A DNA stretch of 64,000 nucleotides from Aristolochia californica (taxonomy: Eukaryota > Streptophyta > Magnoliopsida > Piperales > Aristolochiaceae), in contig JARWKL010000012.1 in assembly GCA_029961685.1 (NCBI GenBank), positions 7,034,955 through 7,098,954 on the forward strand, read 5' to 3'. The notes under the pieces were generated by a model, which saw only the letters and a program-made list of their open reading frames with translations, was not told the origin of the DNA and did no database searches. Position numbers and translations under genes: made by a program. Shown in pieces: positions 12,691 through 25,864 of the stretch (position 1 is the stretch's first letter; each line of letters starts with the position of its first letter).

Positions 12691-15600
12691 AGGCAAATGA
12701 CCTATGGATCCAGAGCTTTTAAAGAGAATAACCTACGCTCATTAAATTCTCTAGTGAACGTGCGGTGGGATATTTACCCAAGTCAAACAAGCCATTATTT
12801 TGGACGTTTGCAAAAAGCTGACCTAACAATCATAGATGAATTGTAAAGTGATTTATCATGTGTAACAGGCTATATTTTTTTAAGAAATGACTTATGGATA
12901 GGGAGTCAACACTCAGTTAAAAATCCCCCGCCTCCCCCTTTTCCCGACGATTGCAAAACCTGAGATATTAAAACTAAAATGATCTTACAATCCCTAAAAA
13001 TTACAAACACTCTTTGGAATTATCTCTCTCTACATTTGTGCATTGTGCATCTCCATTTTAGGTGTACACTTTTTCTTAAATCGAAACTTTGAGTTTTCGC
13101 TCTCCCTTCATCCCGTAAACAAAAAAAGGCAAATAGATCACAACAAAATGAACATTTTAGAGTTCATGAGTGAAAAAAAATTAAAACAATAACAAATGTA
13201 AGTAAAGAAAATTTATTCACACACCACAAATGAACACAAAAGTTTTGTTTTCCAAGTTTGGGAAATTCCACTAGTTCAACCCTAATCGCTTGAAATTTTA
13301 CAAGAAAGAGAATTCTTCTACATGTGTTCAAAAAATGGATATGCATGCTTAAAACATGTTAAAGATGCAAATGACCTGTGGATCCAAAGCTTTTAAGCTG
13401 AATAACAAACTCTCATTAAATTCTCTTGCGAACGTGCGGTGGGATATTTACCCGAGTCAAACAAGCCATTATTTTGCCTGTTTGCAAAAAGCTGAATGAA
13501 TAATCATAGATGATTGTAATGTGATTTAACATGAGTAACGGGCTATATTTTTTTAAGAAATGACATACGGATTGGGAGTCAATATTCAGTTAAAAATACC
13601 CCGCCTCCCCCTTTTCCCGACGATTGCAAAACCAGAGATATAAAAACTAAAAAGATCTTTCAATCCCTAAAAATTACAAACACTCTTTGAAATTATCTCT
13701 CTCTAAATTTGTGCATTATGAATCTCCATTTTAGGTGTACACTTTTTTCTTAAATCAAAACTTTGAGTTTTCGCTCTCCCTTCATCCCGTAAACAAAAAA
13801 GGGCAAATAGATCACAACAAAATGAAAATTTTAGATTTTATGTGTGAAAAAAAACTAGAACAATAACAAATGTATGAATAGAAAATTTATTCACAGACCA
13901 CAAATGAACACAAAAGTTTTGTTTTCCAATTTTGCGAAATTCCACTAGTTCAACCCTAATTGCATGGAATTTTACAAGAAAGAGATTTCATCTACACCTG
14001 TTTTAAAAATGGATATGCATGCTTGAAACATGTTAAAGATGTAAATGACCTTTGGATCCAAAGCTTTTAAAGAGAATAACAAATGCTCATTAAATTCTCA
14101 ATGAACGTGCGGGGGATATTTACCAGAGTCAAACAAGCCATTGTTTTGCCCGTTTACAAAAAGCTTACCTAACAATCATAGATGATTGTAAAGTGATTTA
14201 TCGTCCGTAACGGGCTATATTTTTGTTAGAAATGACTTACGGATTGGGAGTCAACACTCGGTTAAAAACACCCCGCCTCCCCCTTTTCCCGATGATTGCA
14301 AAACCTGAGATCCGAACACTAAAAAGGGCTTAAATTTCCTAAAAATTACAGACACTCTTTGGAATTATCTCTCTCTACATTTGTGCATTGTGCGTCTCCA
14401 TTTTAAATGAACACTTTTTTATTAAATCAAAAATTTGAGTTTTCTCTCTCCCTTCTTCCCGTAAACAAAAAAAGGCAAATAGATCACAGCAAAATGAAAA
14501 TTTTAGAGTTTATGTATGGAAAAAATTTAAAACAATAACAAATGTAAGTGAAAAAAATTTATTCGCACGCCAAAAATAAACACAAAACTTTTGTTATCCA
14601 AGTTTGGGAAATTCCACTAGTTCAACCCTAATGGCTTGGAATTTTACAAGATAGAGATTTCTTCTACATGAGTTTAAAAAATGGATATGCAAGCTTGAAA
14701 CATGTTAAAGATGCAAATGACCTATGGATCCAAAGCTTTGAAAGAGAATAACAAACGCTCATTAAATTCTCTAGTGAATGTGCTCTGGGATATTTACCCG
14801 AGTCAAACAAGCCATTATTTTGCCCGTTTACAAAAAGCTGACCTAACAATCATAGACGATTGTAATGTGATTTATCTTGAGTAACGGGCTATATTTTTTT
14901 AAGAAATGAAATACGGATTGGGAGTCAACTGTCAATTAATTTTACCCCGCCTCCCCCTTTTCCCGACGTTTGCAAAACCTGAGATATAAAAACTAAAAAG
15001 ATCTTACAATCCCTAAAAATTACAAACACTCTTTGGAATTATCTCTGTCTACATTTGTGCATTGTACATCTCCATTTTAGATGTACATTTTTTTCTTAAA
15101 TCGAAACTTTGAGTTTTCGCTCTCCCTTCATCCTGTAAACAAAAAAAGGTGAATAGATCACAACAAAAGGAAAATTTTAGAGTTTATGTATGAAACAAAT
15201 TTAAAACAATAGCAAAAGTAAGTATAGAAAGTTTATTCACACACCACAAATGAACACAAAAGTTTTGTTTTCCAAGTTTGGGAAATTCCACTAGTTCATT
15301 CCTAATAGCTTGAAATTTTACAAGAAAGAGAATTCTCCTACACGTGTTTAAAAAATGGATATGCATGCTTGAAACATGTTAAAGATGCAAATGACCTATG
15401 GAGCAAAAGCATTTAAAGTGAATAAAAAAATCTCATTAAATTATCTAGTGAACGTGTAGTGGGATATTTACCCGAGTCAAACAACCCTTTATTTTGCCTG
15501 TTTGCAAAAAGCTGACCTAACAATCATAGATGATTGTAATGTGATTTATCATGAGTAACAGGCTATATTTTTGTCAGAAATGACGTACGGATTGGGTGTC

Positions 15601-18600
15601 AATAGTCAGTTAAAAATACTCCGCCTCCCCCTTTTCCCGATGATTGCAAAAACTGAGATATAAAAACTAAAATGATCTTACAATCCCTAAAAATTACAAA
15701 CACACTTTGGAATTATCTCTCTCTACATTTGTACAATGTGCATTTCCATTTTAGATGTACATTTTTTTCTTAAATCAAAACTTTGAGTTTTCGCTCTCCC
15801 TTCATCCCGTAAACAAAAAAAGGCAAATAGATCGCAACAAAATGAAAATTTTAGAGTTTATGTGTGAAAAAAAATTATAATAATAAAAAATTTAAGTATA
15901 GAAAATTTATTCACACAACACAAATGAACACAAAAGTTTTGTTTTCCATGTTTGGGAAATTCCAGTAGGTCAACCGTAATTGCATGTAATTTTACAAGAA
16001 AGAGATTTTCTTCTACCCGTGTTTTAAAAATGGATATGCATGCTTAAAACATGTCAAAGATGCAAATGACCTATGGATCCAAAGCTTTTAAAGAGAATAA
16101 CAAACGCTCATTAAATTCTCAATGAACGTGCAGAGGGATATTTACTAGAGTCAAGCAAGCCATTATTTTGCCAGTTTACAAAAAGCTTACCTAACAATCA
16201 TAGATGGTTGTAAAGTGATTTATCATCTGTAACGGGCTATATTTTTGTATGAAATGACTTACGGATTTGGAGTCAACACTCAATTAAAAATACCCTGCCT
16301 CCCACTTTTCCCGACGATTGCAAAACCTGAGATATAAAAACTAAAAAGGGCTTAAATTCCCTAAAAATTACAAACACTCTTTGGAATTATCTCTCTCTAC
16401 ATTTGTGCATTGTGCGTCTCCATTTTAAATGTACATTTTTTTCTTCAATCAAAACTTTGAGTTTTCTCTCTCCCTTCATCCCGTAAGCAAAAAAAACACA
16501 AATAGATCACAGCAAAATGAAAATTTTAGAGTTTATGTATGGAAAAATTTAAAACAATAACAAATGTAAGTAAAGAAAATTTATTCACACACCAAAAATT
16601 AACACAAAACTTTTGTTATCCAAGTTTGGGAAATTCCACTAGTTCAACCCTAATAGCTTGGAATTTTACAAGAAAGAGATTTCTTCTACACGTGTTTTAA
16701 AAATGGATATGCATGCTTGAAACATGTTAAAGATGCAAATAACCTATGGATCCAATGCTTTTAAAGTGAATAACAAACTCTCGTTAAATTCTCTAGTGAA
16801 CGTGCGGTGGGATATTTACTTGAGTTAAACAAGCCATTATTTTGCCCATTTGCAAAAAGCTGACCTAACAATCATAGATGATTATAATGTGATTTATCAT
16901 GAGTAACGGGCTATATTTTTGTAAGAAATGACATACGGATTGGGAGTCAACTGTCAGTTAAAAATACCCCGCCTCCCCCTTTTCCCGACGATTGCAAAAC
17001 CTGAGATCTAAAAACTAAAAAGATCTTACAATCCCTAAAAATTACAAACACTCTTTGGAATTATCTCTCTCTACATTTTTGCATTGTGCACCTCCATTTT
17101 GGATGTACACATTTTTCTTAAATCGAAACTATGAGTTTTCGCTCTCCCTTCATCCCGTAAACAAAAAAAGGCAAATAGATCGCTGCAAAATGTAAATTTT
17201 ATTGTTTATGTGTGAAAAAAAGTTAAAACAATAACAAATATAAGTATAGAAAATTTATTCATATACCACAATTGAACACAAAAGTTTGGTTTTCCAAGTT
17301 TGGGAAATACCACTGGTTCAACCCTTAATGCATGGAATTTTACAAGAAAGAGATTTCTTCTACACGTGTTTTAAAAATGGATATGCATGCTTGAAACATG
17401 TTAAAGATGCAAATGACCTATGGATCCAAAGCTTTTAAAGAGAATAACAAACGCTCATTAAATTCTTAATGAACGTGCGGTGGGATATTTACCAGAGTCA
17501 AACAAGCCATTATTTTGCCCATTTACAAATAGCTTACCTAACAATCATAGATGATTGTAAAGTAATTTATCATCCGTAACGGGCTATATTTATGTAAGAA
17601 ATGACTTACGGATTGAGAGTCAACACTCAATTAAAAACACCCCGCCTCCCCCTTTTCCCGACGATTGCAAAACCATAGATATAAAAAATAAAAAGAGCTT
17701 AAATTCCGTAAATATTACAGACACTCTTTGGAGTTATCTCTCTCTACATTTGTGCATTGTGCGTCTCATTTTTAAAGGTACACTTTTTTCTTCAATCAAA
17801 ACTTTGAGTTTTCTCTCTCCCTTCATACTGTAAACAAAAAAAGGTAAAATGATCACAACAAAATGAAAATTTTAGAGTTTATGTACGGAAAAAATTTAAA
17901 ACTTTACAAATGTAAGTAAAGAAAATTTATTCACACACCAAAAATGAACACAAAACTTTGGTTATCCAGGTTTGGGAAATTCCACTAGTTCGACCCTAAT
18001 AGCTTGGAATTTTACAAGAAAGAGATTTCTTCTACACGTGTTTTAAAAATGGATATGCAAGCTTGAAACATGTTAAAGATGCAAATGACCTATGGATCCA
18101 AAGCTTTTAAAGAGAATAACCTACGCTCATTAAATTCTCTAGTGAACATGCAGTGGGATATTTACCCGAGTCAAAAAAGCCATTATTTAACCCGTTTGCG
18201 AAAAGCTGACCTAACAATCATAGATGAATTGTAAGTGATTTATCATGTCTAACGGGCTATATTTTTGTAAGAAATGACTTATGGATAGGGAGTCAACACT
18301 CAGTTCAAAATTCCACGCCTCCCCCTTTTCCTAACGATTAAAAAACCTAAGATATAAAAACTAAAAAGAGCTTACAATCCCTAAAAATTACTGACACTCT
18401 TTGGAATTATCTCTTTCTAAATTTTTGCATTGTGCATCTCCATTTTAGATGTACACTTTTTTCTTAAATGAAAATTTTGAGTTTTCGCTCCCCCTTCATA
18501 CTGTAAAAAAAAAAAAGGCAAATTGATAACAACAAAAGGAAAATTTTAGAGTTTATGTATGGAAAAAATTTTAAAAAATAAAAAATGTATGTAAAGAAAA

Positions 18601-20119
18601 TTTATTCACAAACCACAAATGAACACAAAAGTTTTGTTATCCAAGATTGGGAAATTTCACTAGTTCAACCCTAATTGCTTGGAATTTTACGAGAAAGAGA
18701 TTTCTTCTACACGTGTTTTAAAAATGGATATGCATGCTTGAAACATGGAAAAGAGGCAAATGACCTATGGATCCTAAGCTTTTAATGAGAATAACAAACG
18801 CTCATTAAATTCATAAGTGAACGTGCGGCGGGATATTTACCCGAGTCTAACAAGCCAATATTTTGCCCGTTTGCAAAAAGCTGACCTACCAATCATAGAT
18901 GATTGTTTAATGATTTATCATGAGTAACGGGCTATATTTTTGTAAGAAATGACAGACGGGTTGGGAGTCAAAAGTTAGTTAAAAAAACCCCGCCTCCCCC
19001 TTTTCCCGACGATTGCAAAACCTGAGATATAAAAACTAAAAAGATCTTACAATCCCTAAAAATTACAAACACTCTTTGGAATTATCTCTCTCTACATTTG
19101 TGCATTGTGCATCTCCAATTAAGATTTACACTTTTTTCGTAAATCAAAACTTTGAGTTTTCGCTCTCCCTTCATCCCATAAACAAAAAAAGGCAAATAGA
19201 TCACAACAAAATTAAAATTTTAGAGTTTATGTGTGAAAAAAATTAAAAAATTACAAATGTATGTATAAAAAATTTATTCACACACCACAAATGAACATAA
19301 AAGTTTTGTTTTCCAAGTTTGGGAAATTCCACTAGTTCTACCCTAATTGCATGGAATTTTACAAGAAAGAGATTTTTCTACACGTGTTTTAAAAATGGAT
19401 ATGCATGCTTGAAACATGTTAAAGATGCAAATGACCTATGGATCCAAAGCTTTTAAAGAGAATAACAAACGCTCATTAAATTCTCAATGAACGTGCGGTG
19501 GGATATTTACTAGAATCAAATAAGCCATTATTTTGCCCGTTTACAAAAAGCTTACCTAACAATCATAGATGATTGAAAAGTGATTTATCATCCGTAACAG
19601 GCTATATTTTTATAGGAAATAACTTATGGATAGGGGGTCAACACTCAGTTAAAAATCCCCTGCCACCCCCTTTTCCCGACGATTGCAAAACCTAATATAT
19701 AAAAACTAAAACTAGCTTACAATCCCTAAAAATTATAGACACTCTTTAGAATTATCTCTTTCTAAATTTGTACGTTGTGCATCTCCATTTTAGAAGTACA
19801 TTTTTTTGTTAAATCAAAATTTTGAGTTTTCGGTCCGCCTACATAGCGTAAAAAAAAAACAAAAAAAGGCAAACTGATAAGAACAAAATGAAAATTTTAG
19901 AGTTTATGAATGGAAAAAATTTAAAAATATAAAAAATGTAAGTAAAGAAAATTTATTCACAAACCACAAATGAACGCAAAAGTTTTGTTTTCCAAGATTG
20001 GGAAATTCCACTAGTTCAACCCTAATAGCTTGGAATTTTACAAGAAATAGATTTCTTCTACACGTGTTTTAAAAATGGATATGCATGCTTGAAACATGTT
20101 AAACAGGCATATGACCTAT

Positions 20120-20130
20120 GGATCCCCCGC
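20120..20130. other. Deletion junction in a satellite monomer (~236 bp lost)
   Basis: The GGATCC site joins directly to the pyrimidine block (CCCGCCTCCCCC). The spacing from this box to the next is 437 bp rather than about 673. The run of C at the join is a natural microhomology between the two ends. Confidence 0.82.
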
Positions 20131-22765
20131 CTCCCCCTTTCTTGATGATTGCAAAATCTGAGAACTAAAAACTGAAAAGAACACACAATCCTTAGAAATC
20201 ACAGACACTCTTTGGAATTATATCTCTCTAAATTTGTGCATTGTGTATCTCCATTTTAGATGTACACTTTTTTCTTAAATAAAAACTCTCCCTTCATGCC
20301 GTAAACAAAAAAAGGTAAATAGATCACAACAAAATGAAAATTTTAGAGTTTATGTATGGAAAAAAATTAAAACAATAACAAATGTAGTAATGAAAATTTA
20401 TTCACTCACCACAAATGAACACAAAATTTTTGTTATCCAAGATTGGGAAATTCCACTAGTTCAACCCTAATAGCTTGAAATTTTACATGAAAGAGAATTC
20501 TTTTACATGTGTTTAAAAAATAGATATGCATGCTCTAAACATGTTAAAGATGCAAATGACCTATGGATCCAAAGCTTTTAAAGTGAATAACAAACTCTCA
20601 TTAAATTCTTATGTGAACGTACGGTGGGATATTGCCATTATTTTGCCCGTTTGCAAAAAGCTGACCTAACAATCATAGATGATTGTAATGTGATTTATCG
20701 TGAGTAACAGTCTATATTTTTGTAAGAAATGACATACGGATTGGGAGTCAACAGTCAGTTAAAAATACCCCGCCTCCCCTTTTTCCCGACGATGGTAAAA
20801 CCTGAGATATAAAAACTAAAAAGATCTTACAATCCCTAAAAATTACAAACACTCTTTGGAATTATCTCTCTCTACATTTGAGCATTGTGCATCTCTATTT
20901 TAGAGGTACATTTTTTTTTTCAGATGAAACTTTGAGTTTTCACTCTCCTTTCATCCCGTAAACAAAAAAAGGCCAATAGATCATAACGACATGAAAATTT
21001 TAGAGTTTGTGTGTAAAAAAAATAAAACTATAACAAATGTAAGTGTAGAAAATTTATTCACACATCACAAATGAACACAATTTTTGTTTTCCAAGTTTGG
21101 GAAATTCCACTAGTTCAACCCTAATAGCTTGAAATTTTACAAGAAAGAGAATTCTTCTAAACGTTTTTAAAAAATGGATATGCATGCTTGAAACATGTTA
21201 AAGATGCTAATGACCTATGGATCCAAAGCTTTTAAAGTCAATAACAAACTCTCATTAAATTCTCTAGTGAACGTGCGGTGGGATATTTACCCGAGTCAAA
21301 CAAGGCATTATTTTGCCCGTTTGCAAAATACTGACCTAACAATCATAGATAATTGTAATGTGATTTATCATGAGTAACGGGCTATATTTTTGTAAGAAAT
21401 GACGTACGGATTGGGAGTCAATAGTCAGGTAAAAATACCCCGCCTCCCCCTTTTCCCGACGATTGCAAAACCTGAGATATAGAAACTAAAAAGATCTTAC
21501 AATCCCTAAAAATTACAAACACTCTTTGGAATTATCTCTCTCTACATTTGTGCATTGTGCATCTCCATTTTAGATGTACACTTTTTTCTTAAATCAAAAC
21601 TTTGATTTTTCGCTCTCCCTTCATCCCGTAAACAAAAAAAGGCAAATAGATCACAACAAAATGAAAATTTTAGAGTTTATGTGTGAAAAAAAATTAAAAA
21701 AATAACAAATGTAAGTGTAGAAAATTTATTCAGACAACACAAATGAACACAAAAGTTTTGTTTTCCAAGTTTGGGAAATTCCACTAGTTCAACCCTAATT
21801 GTTTAGAATTTTACAAGAAAGAGATTTCTTCAACACGTGTTTTAAAAATGGATATGCATGCTTGAAACATGTTAAAGATGCAAATGACCTATGGATCCAA
21901 AGGTTTTAAAGAGAATAACAAACACTCATTAAATTCTCTATGAACGTGCGGTGGGATATTTACGAGAGTCATACAAGCTATTATTTTGCCCGTTTACAAA
22001 AAGCTTACCTAACAATCATAGATGATTTTAAAGTGATTTATCATCCGTAACGGGCTGTATTTTTGTAAGAAATGACTTACGGATTGGGAGTCAACACTCA
22101 GTGAAAAACACCCCCGCCTCCCCCTTTTCCCGACGATTGCAAAACCTGAGATATAAAAACTAAAAAGAGCTTTAATTCCCTAAAAATTACAGACACTCTT
22201 TGGAATTATCTCTCTCTATATTTGTGCATTGTGCGTCTCCATTTTAAATGTACACTTTTTTCTTAATTCAAAACTTTTAGTTTTCTTTCTCCCTTCATCC
22301 CGTGGACAAAAAATAGGCAAATAGATCACATCAAAATTAAAATTTTAGAGTTTATGTATGGAAAAAATTTAAAACAATAACAAATTTAAGTAAAGAAAAT
22401 TTATTCACACACAAAAAATGAACACAAAACTTTTGTTATCCAAGTTTTGGAAATTCCACTAGTTCAACCCTATTAGCTTGGAATTTTACAAGAAAGAGAT
22501 TTCTTCTACACGTGTTTTAAAAATGGATATGCAGGCTTGAAACATGTTAAAGATGCAAATGACCTATGGATCCAAAGCTTTTAAAGTGAATAACATACAT
22601 TCATTAAATTCTCTAGTGAACGTGCGGTGGGATATTTACCCGTGTCAAACAAGCCATTATTTTGCCTGTTTGCAAAAAGCTGACCTAACAATGATAGATG
22701 AGTTGTAAAGTGATTTATCTTGTGTAACGGGCTATATTTTTGTAAAAAATGACTTATGGATAGGT

Positions 22766-22786
22766 GATGTAAAATTTAGTTACATC
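22766..22786. repeat. Inverted repeat at the LTR terminus
   Basis: GATGTAA (22766-22772) and TTACATC (22780-22786) are exact reverse complements with a 7-base spacer. They lie immediately inside the LTR end next to the satellite junction. LTR ends are integrase substrates; a dyad here may be part of that recognition or coincidental. Confidence 0.7.
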
Positions 22787-23818
22787 GGCTTTAATACCTC
22801 AAAAGCGTACGAATCGTTCATGTAATTTAGCGGGAAGCGAGGGTCATATCCAATGGGAGGACTGAATTTTGTGTATTCTTCAGTCAACTAGCCTAACCAA
22901 ATATGATGAATTAATATAACCTAAAAACTAATTATATCCTAAATTATCAAGCAATCATCTGGTTAACTACTTGCACAACAGGAACTGTCAATTTTGGATT
23001 TTAAGGTGATTCGTGCCTCTCTCGAACGCCACGTAACCTCGGATCCGATTTGTCAATCCTTGTGTCTAGACCCTCTCGAGTGCATAGAGTGAAAGACAGA
23101 AATTGGATTAAAATACCAAAATCCAACCTAAATTATATTCCTACCCTAACTAGTCAATTTAATCAAATATCCGGAAAACAAATATTCAATAAACATTAAT
23201 TATCAAATCAGATTCAATAAACATTCAAAACCTAAGTTCAAACTATATAAAAAATGAAATTCAAAAATGACAAATTTCTCCCCTTCTCCTTCCTCTCGCT
23301 CGGGCAGCAACTCGTTCTCACGGGTGCTGCAATTTCCCAAAATTGATGGCTTCGGGTAGCAAGAGTGAGTGGCCGAAGGTAGAGACGACTCCGGCGACGA
23401 CGGATAGAAGCCGACGGACAGAGGTGACGTTCGGCGAAGAATGAAACAGAGATGAAGTTCTCTAACCGGCTCTCTCGAGTCTCGGTCGGAGTCGGAATAG
23501 CTCTGGGAATGGTCGGAAATATGTAACCGACGTCGGAGGATGGTCGGAAAGCGGAACTGGCACTGGAGAAGTCCTCTCGGATCACTTCTCGGCCTGGCGA
23601 GCGGAAATTAGCACTGTCGAACTCACCTCGACGGAGACTCTCTCGAGCTCTCTTCGGGTTTGTTCTTGGTTGCTGGACGGCGGTGGCGCGGCGAACGACG
23701 GTGGCGCGGCAAACGACGATGGCACGGTGACCGACAGTGGGAAACTCCTCTCGGGTCTTCCCCTGTTTCGGTCGACGGTCCTCCTCTATTTTGGTCGATC
23801 CTCTGTTTTCTTTTGACG

Positions 23819-23844
23819 CCCCCCCCCCCCCCCCCCCCCCCCCC
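23819..23844 (+). repeat. Poly-C tract (26 C)
   Basis: This is an uninterrupted run of C on the plus strand (G on the minus strand, the element's sense) inside the LTR. Its exact length may be unreliable because long C homopolymers are error-prone in sequencing. Confidence 0.9.
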
Positions 23845-24200
23845 TCTCGCTCGACGCTCCTCCTTCCTTTAATACCAAATTATTTGTTTTAAAACGATTT
23901 GCCCTAAAAATCACCTCCATTTCACTAAGGGCATTTTGGTAAATATCTCCTTCTCCACCAAAATTCTCCTGAAATTCCATAATTGAATCTATATAAAGCA
24001 TTTCAGGAAGAAATAAACCTTAAAAACAATGAAATATAATTCAGGAGAGAAAAATATGCAATATTGACAGTGATTAATCCCAAATTCAATAAATGCTCAT
24101 TTCATTTGAAAACCGATAAATAACCACCTATAACACAATTATAAAGGTTATTCTATTATAATTAACCTAGTTCTGATATCAGAATATGGCATCTATCACA

Positions 24201-24210
24201 CCCCCAAACC
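24201..24210 (-). other. Polypurine tract (plus-strand primer) next to the LTR
   Basis: The minus strand reads GGTTTGGGGG directly before the TGTGATAG LTR start. A purine-rich run abutting the 3' LTR is where plus-strand DNA synthesis is primed in LTR retrotransposons. The same 17-base stretch (plus strand CCCCCAAACCTAAATCT) occurs again at about 25371-25387. Confidence 0.72.
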
Positions 24211-25350
24211 TAAATCTTTGCTAGTCCCTAGCAAAACAACAATCGAACCAAAATTAAGCCTAGGAAAACAAAATGCCACTTTCGTAGGGAGCACGATTGC
24301 ATTTATTGCATGCAACAAGCTGTTAAACCCCAACTCTACAGTAGTGGACGAGTTATGTCTCGTGAGTGTTTGCATGGAATTTACCCACAAAATTCATCTA
24401 AATCAATAATATAAAAAGAAAAACTGAAGAAAATTTACTCCTCATTAGCATATGACTAACACTTAGTATCGTAAAATATCTAAAAATCATATGAGATCCT
24501 GCGCAATTTGAAAACCTGTGTAAAATATTGCATATTATCAATCCAAATACACACATTGTTACTCCACCTGAACCAATGTGACCCATAAGCAATTACTTCA
24601 ACAGAACAAAGAGGCAACAAATAACAATAAAATCCTGGTCACTTCACATTTAAGAGAAAATAGTAGAGTAAGCCTGTTGTCTGACAATCTCACAAAAGAA
24701 ATATACCAATTTCAATCTTGACTTGCAACTTCTTTCAAATTACAATTCATCATCAAAGTTAAGGAAACTCATTGCTTCCATATTTAAAACAATTTTACGC
24801 TATTACCAGCGCACTTTTTCTATTACCAGCGTAATTTTTGTTTCACTGAATACTTTTGGTATTACCACCATTTTGTATTCGCCTTCACTGCACATGCACT
24901 TATTTTTAAGTAACCGACTGTTCCGACGCATGTCCCTGGGTTTGCCCAAGCTGTCTCTGAAGTTATTTGTCTTTTGCAAGCAAGAGCATTTCCATTTACA
25001 TTCATACATTACAACAAAGAATTTCACCGAGGTATAAAAAGGAATGAGTTCAAACAGGCATACAGGACTATTCAGACTAACATAGATCAACACTAGATTT
25101 ACATGTTCTCTTTTGCAACTAAGTTCCAAGTCTAATGCAATAGTAAGTTATCCCACTGAATTCTCATGGATCACAACAAATGATATCAGAATTCTAATAG
25201 GCATATTCTACACAGTTTTATGAAAAATTTTGAAACACATTTGAGCAACTTATTTTAACTCTACTAATGTTAACCACATACTAAGAGGAGTAATTTGAAA
25301 ACCACGAACAAAAATCAAAAGAAAATTATTGCTAAGACATAAAAGAGTCG
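24211..25350. other. Noncoding spacer between polypurine tract and second G-run
   Basis: No open frame here shows a recognisable domain on either strand; overlapping frames of 60-108 codons occur but look random. There is a short local repeat of TATTACCAGCG near 24800-24830. In Athila-type elements an envelope-like frame or long untranslated region can sit between integrase and the 3' LTR; no envelope-like frame can be seen, so this is best described as untranslated or decayed. Confidence 0.6.
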
Positions 25351-25375
25351 CCCCCCCCCCCCCCCCCCCCCCCCC
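25351..25375 (+). repeat. Poly-C tract (25 C) with a second polypurine-like motif
   Basis: A run of 25 C is followed by AAACCTAAATCTGACATTGTCCTC. On the minus strand this reads as a GAGGACAATG box, then AGATTTAGGTTTGGGGG, the same core as the polypurine tract at 24201. It may be a decoy or duplicated polypurine tract, or the end of an older nested element. Confidence 0.75.
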
Positions 25376-25864
25376 AAACCTAAATCTGACATTGTCCTCA
25401 ATAGGAAAAAGTTAAAACACCAGAACGACTACAAAAAGGAATAACAACTTAGCTAGTTATATTCTAGCAGGGTGAGGGTTAAGCTCCCTCAGGGCTCCTA
25501 AATCCATAGGTGGGACCATATGTGTTTGGTCATCAACAATAATACCGAAAAGTCAATAAAGACCCCCAAGAATGATACATAGTCTCCTTCGATGAAGGTT
25601 TACTCGTATCAGCCGTATCCGTAGGTAATCATCCGTAGATGAAACCGTTATCCCACATCACACTTTGAAGAAATCTCTGTGTGACTGGCCACTGAAGGCA
25701 GCAGGAATCACGCGCTGAACACAAGTCCTTAGGTTACTCACCATAAGGTTTTCATTCAATACTTCAAGATCGAACTGGTCAATCCCAGAACGGTTGTTTG
25801 AGTACAGACCTCTCAAACTAGGGACCAAAATTCTGGTCATCGACTATCGGAACCATTTATTCTC
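25376..25864 (-). other. 3' untranslated stretch downstream of integrase
   Basis: Immediately downstream of the integrase frame on the minus strand there is about 490 bp without a supported coding region. It contains a GGAGCCCTGAGGGAGCTTAACCCT stretch on the minus strand near 25478-25500. A 60-codon open frame at 25658-25840 has no recognisable domain. Confidence 0.55.

Larger units (their letters stand above)
1..22764 (+). repeat. Satellite array, left block (~673-bp monomer)
   Basis: This is a tandem array of a ~673-bp AT-rich monomer, all copies in one orientation. The shared box GGATATGCATGCTTGAAAC recurs near 92, 1271, 1944, 2616, 3289, 3962, 4637, 5308, 5983, 6655, 7317, 7989, 8658, 9330, 10002, 10674, 11346, 12020, 13335, 14008, 14681, 15354, 16028, 16702, 17377, 18048, 18722, 19396, 20076, 20513, 21172, 21847 and 22521. 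Steps are 663-675 bp except where monomers carry deletions. Subtypes A, B and C differ at a diagnostic site about 100 bp after the box. No coding function is supported. The block ends at 22764, where a retroelement interrupts a monomer. Plant satellites of this kind are usually heterochromatic; the chromosomal position is not determinable here. Confidence 0.97.
12160..22764 (+). repeat. Irregular satellite monomers without clear HOR
   Basis: About 15 monomers of subtypes A, B and C occur here without an obvious repeating order. Neighbours differ by many substitutions and small indels. Two monomers carry internal deletions (near 12686 and 20125). Nothing other than satellite is visible, and short open frames in it are not supported as genes. 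Confidence 0.8.
22765..24200 (-). repeat. Single 3' LTR of the retrotransposon remnant (~1,436 bp)
   Basis: Read on the minus strand, the segment begins TGTGATAGATGCC just after a polypurine tract and ends with ACATCA against the satellite, giving TG...CA termini. It lies downstream of integrase, as a 3' LTR should. The middle (about 23240-23870) is far more GC-rich than the rest of the window and includes CGG/GGC-rich stretches and a poly-C run. An open frame on the minus strand at 23238-23585 has no recognisable domain and low-complexity composition, so I do not call a protein. No second LTR is in the window, so the boundaries rest on motifs only. Confidence 0.75.

Noticed and set aside
23238..23585. 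115-codon open frame on the minus strand in the LTR
   Set aside because: Arg/Ser/Pro-rich translation of a GC-rich LTR core, with no domain and no coding context.
23660..23872. 70-codon plus-strand frame rich in RRWRG repeats and Pro, and its antisense partner at 23786-24001
   Set aside because: Translation of a short GGCG-type local repeat and of the poly-C run; low complexity with no sign of a gene.
24723..25129. Overlapping ~105-codon frames on both strands
   Set aside because: Both lack recognisable motifs and lie in the retroelement's noncoding spacer; mutual overlap suggests chance openness.
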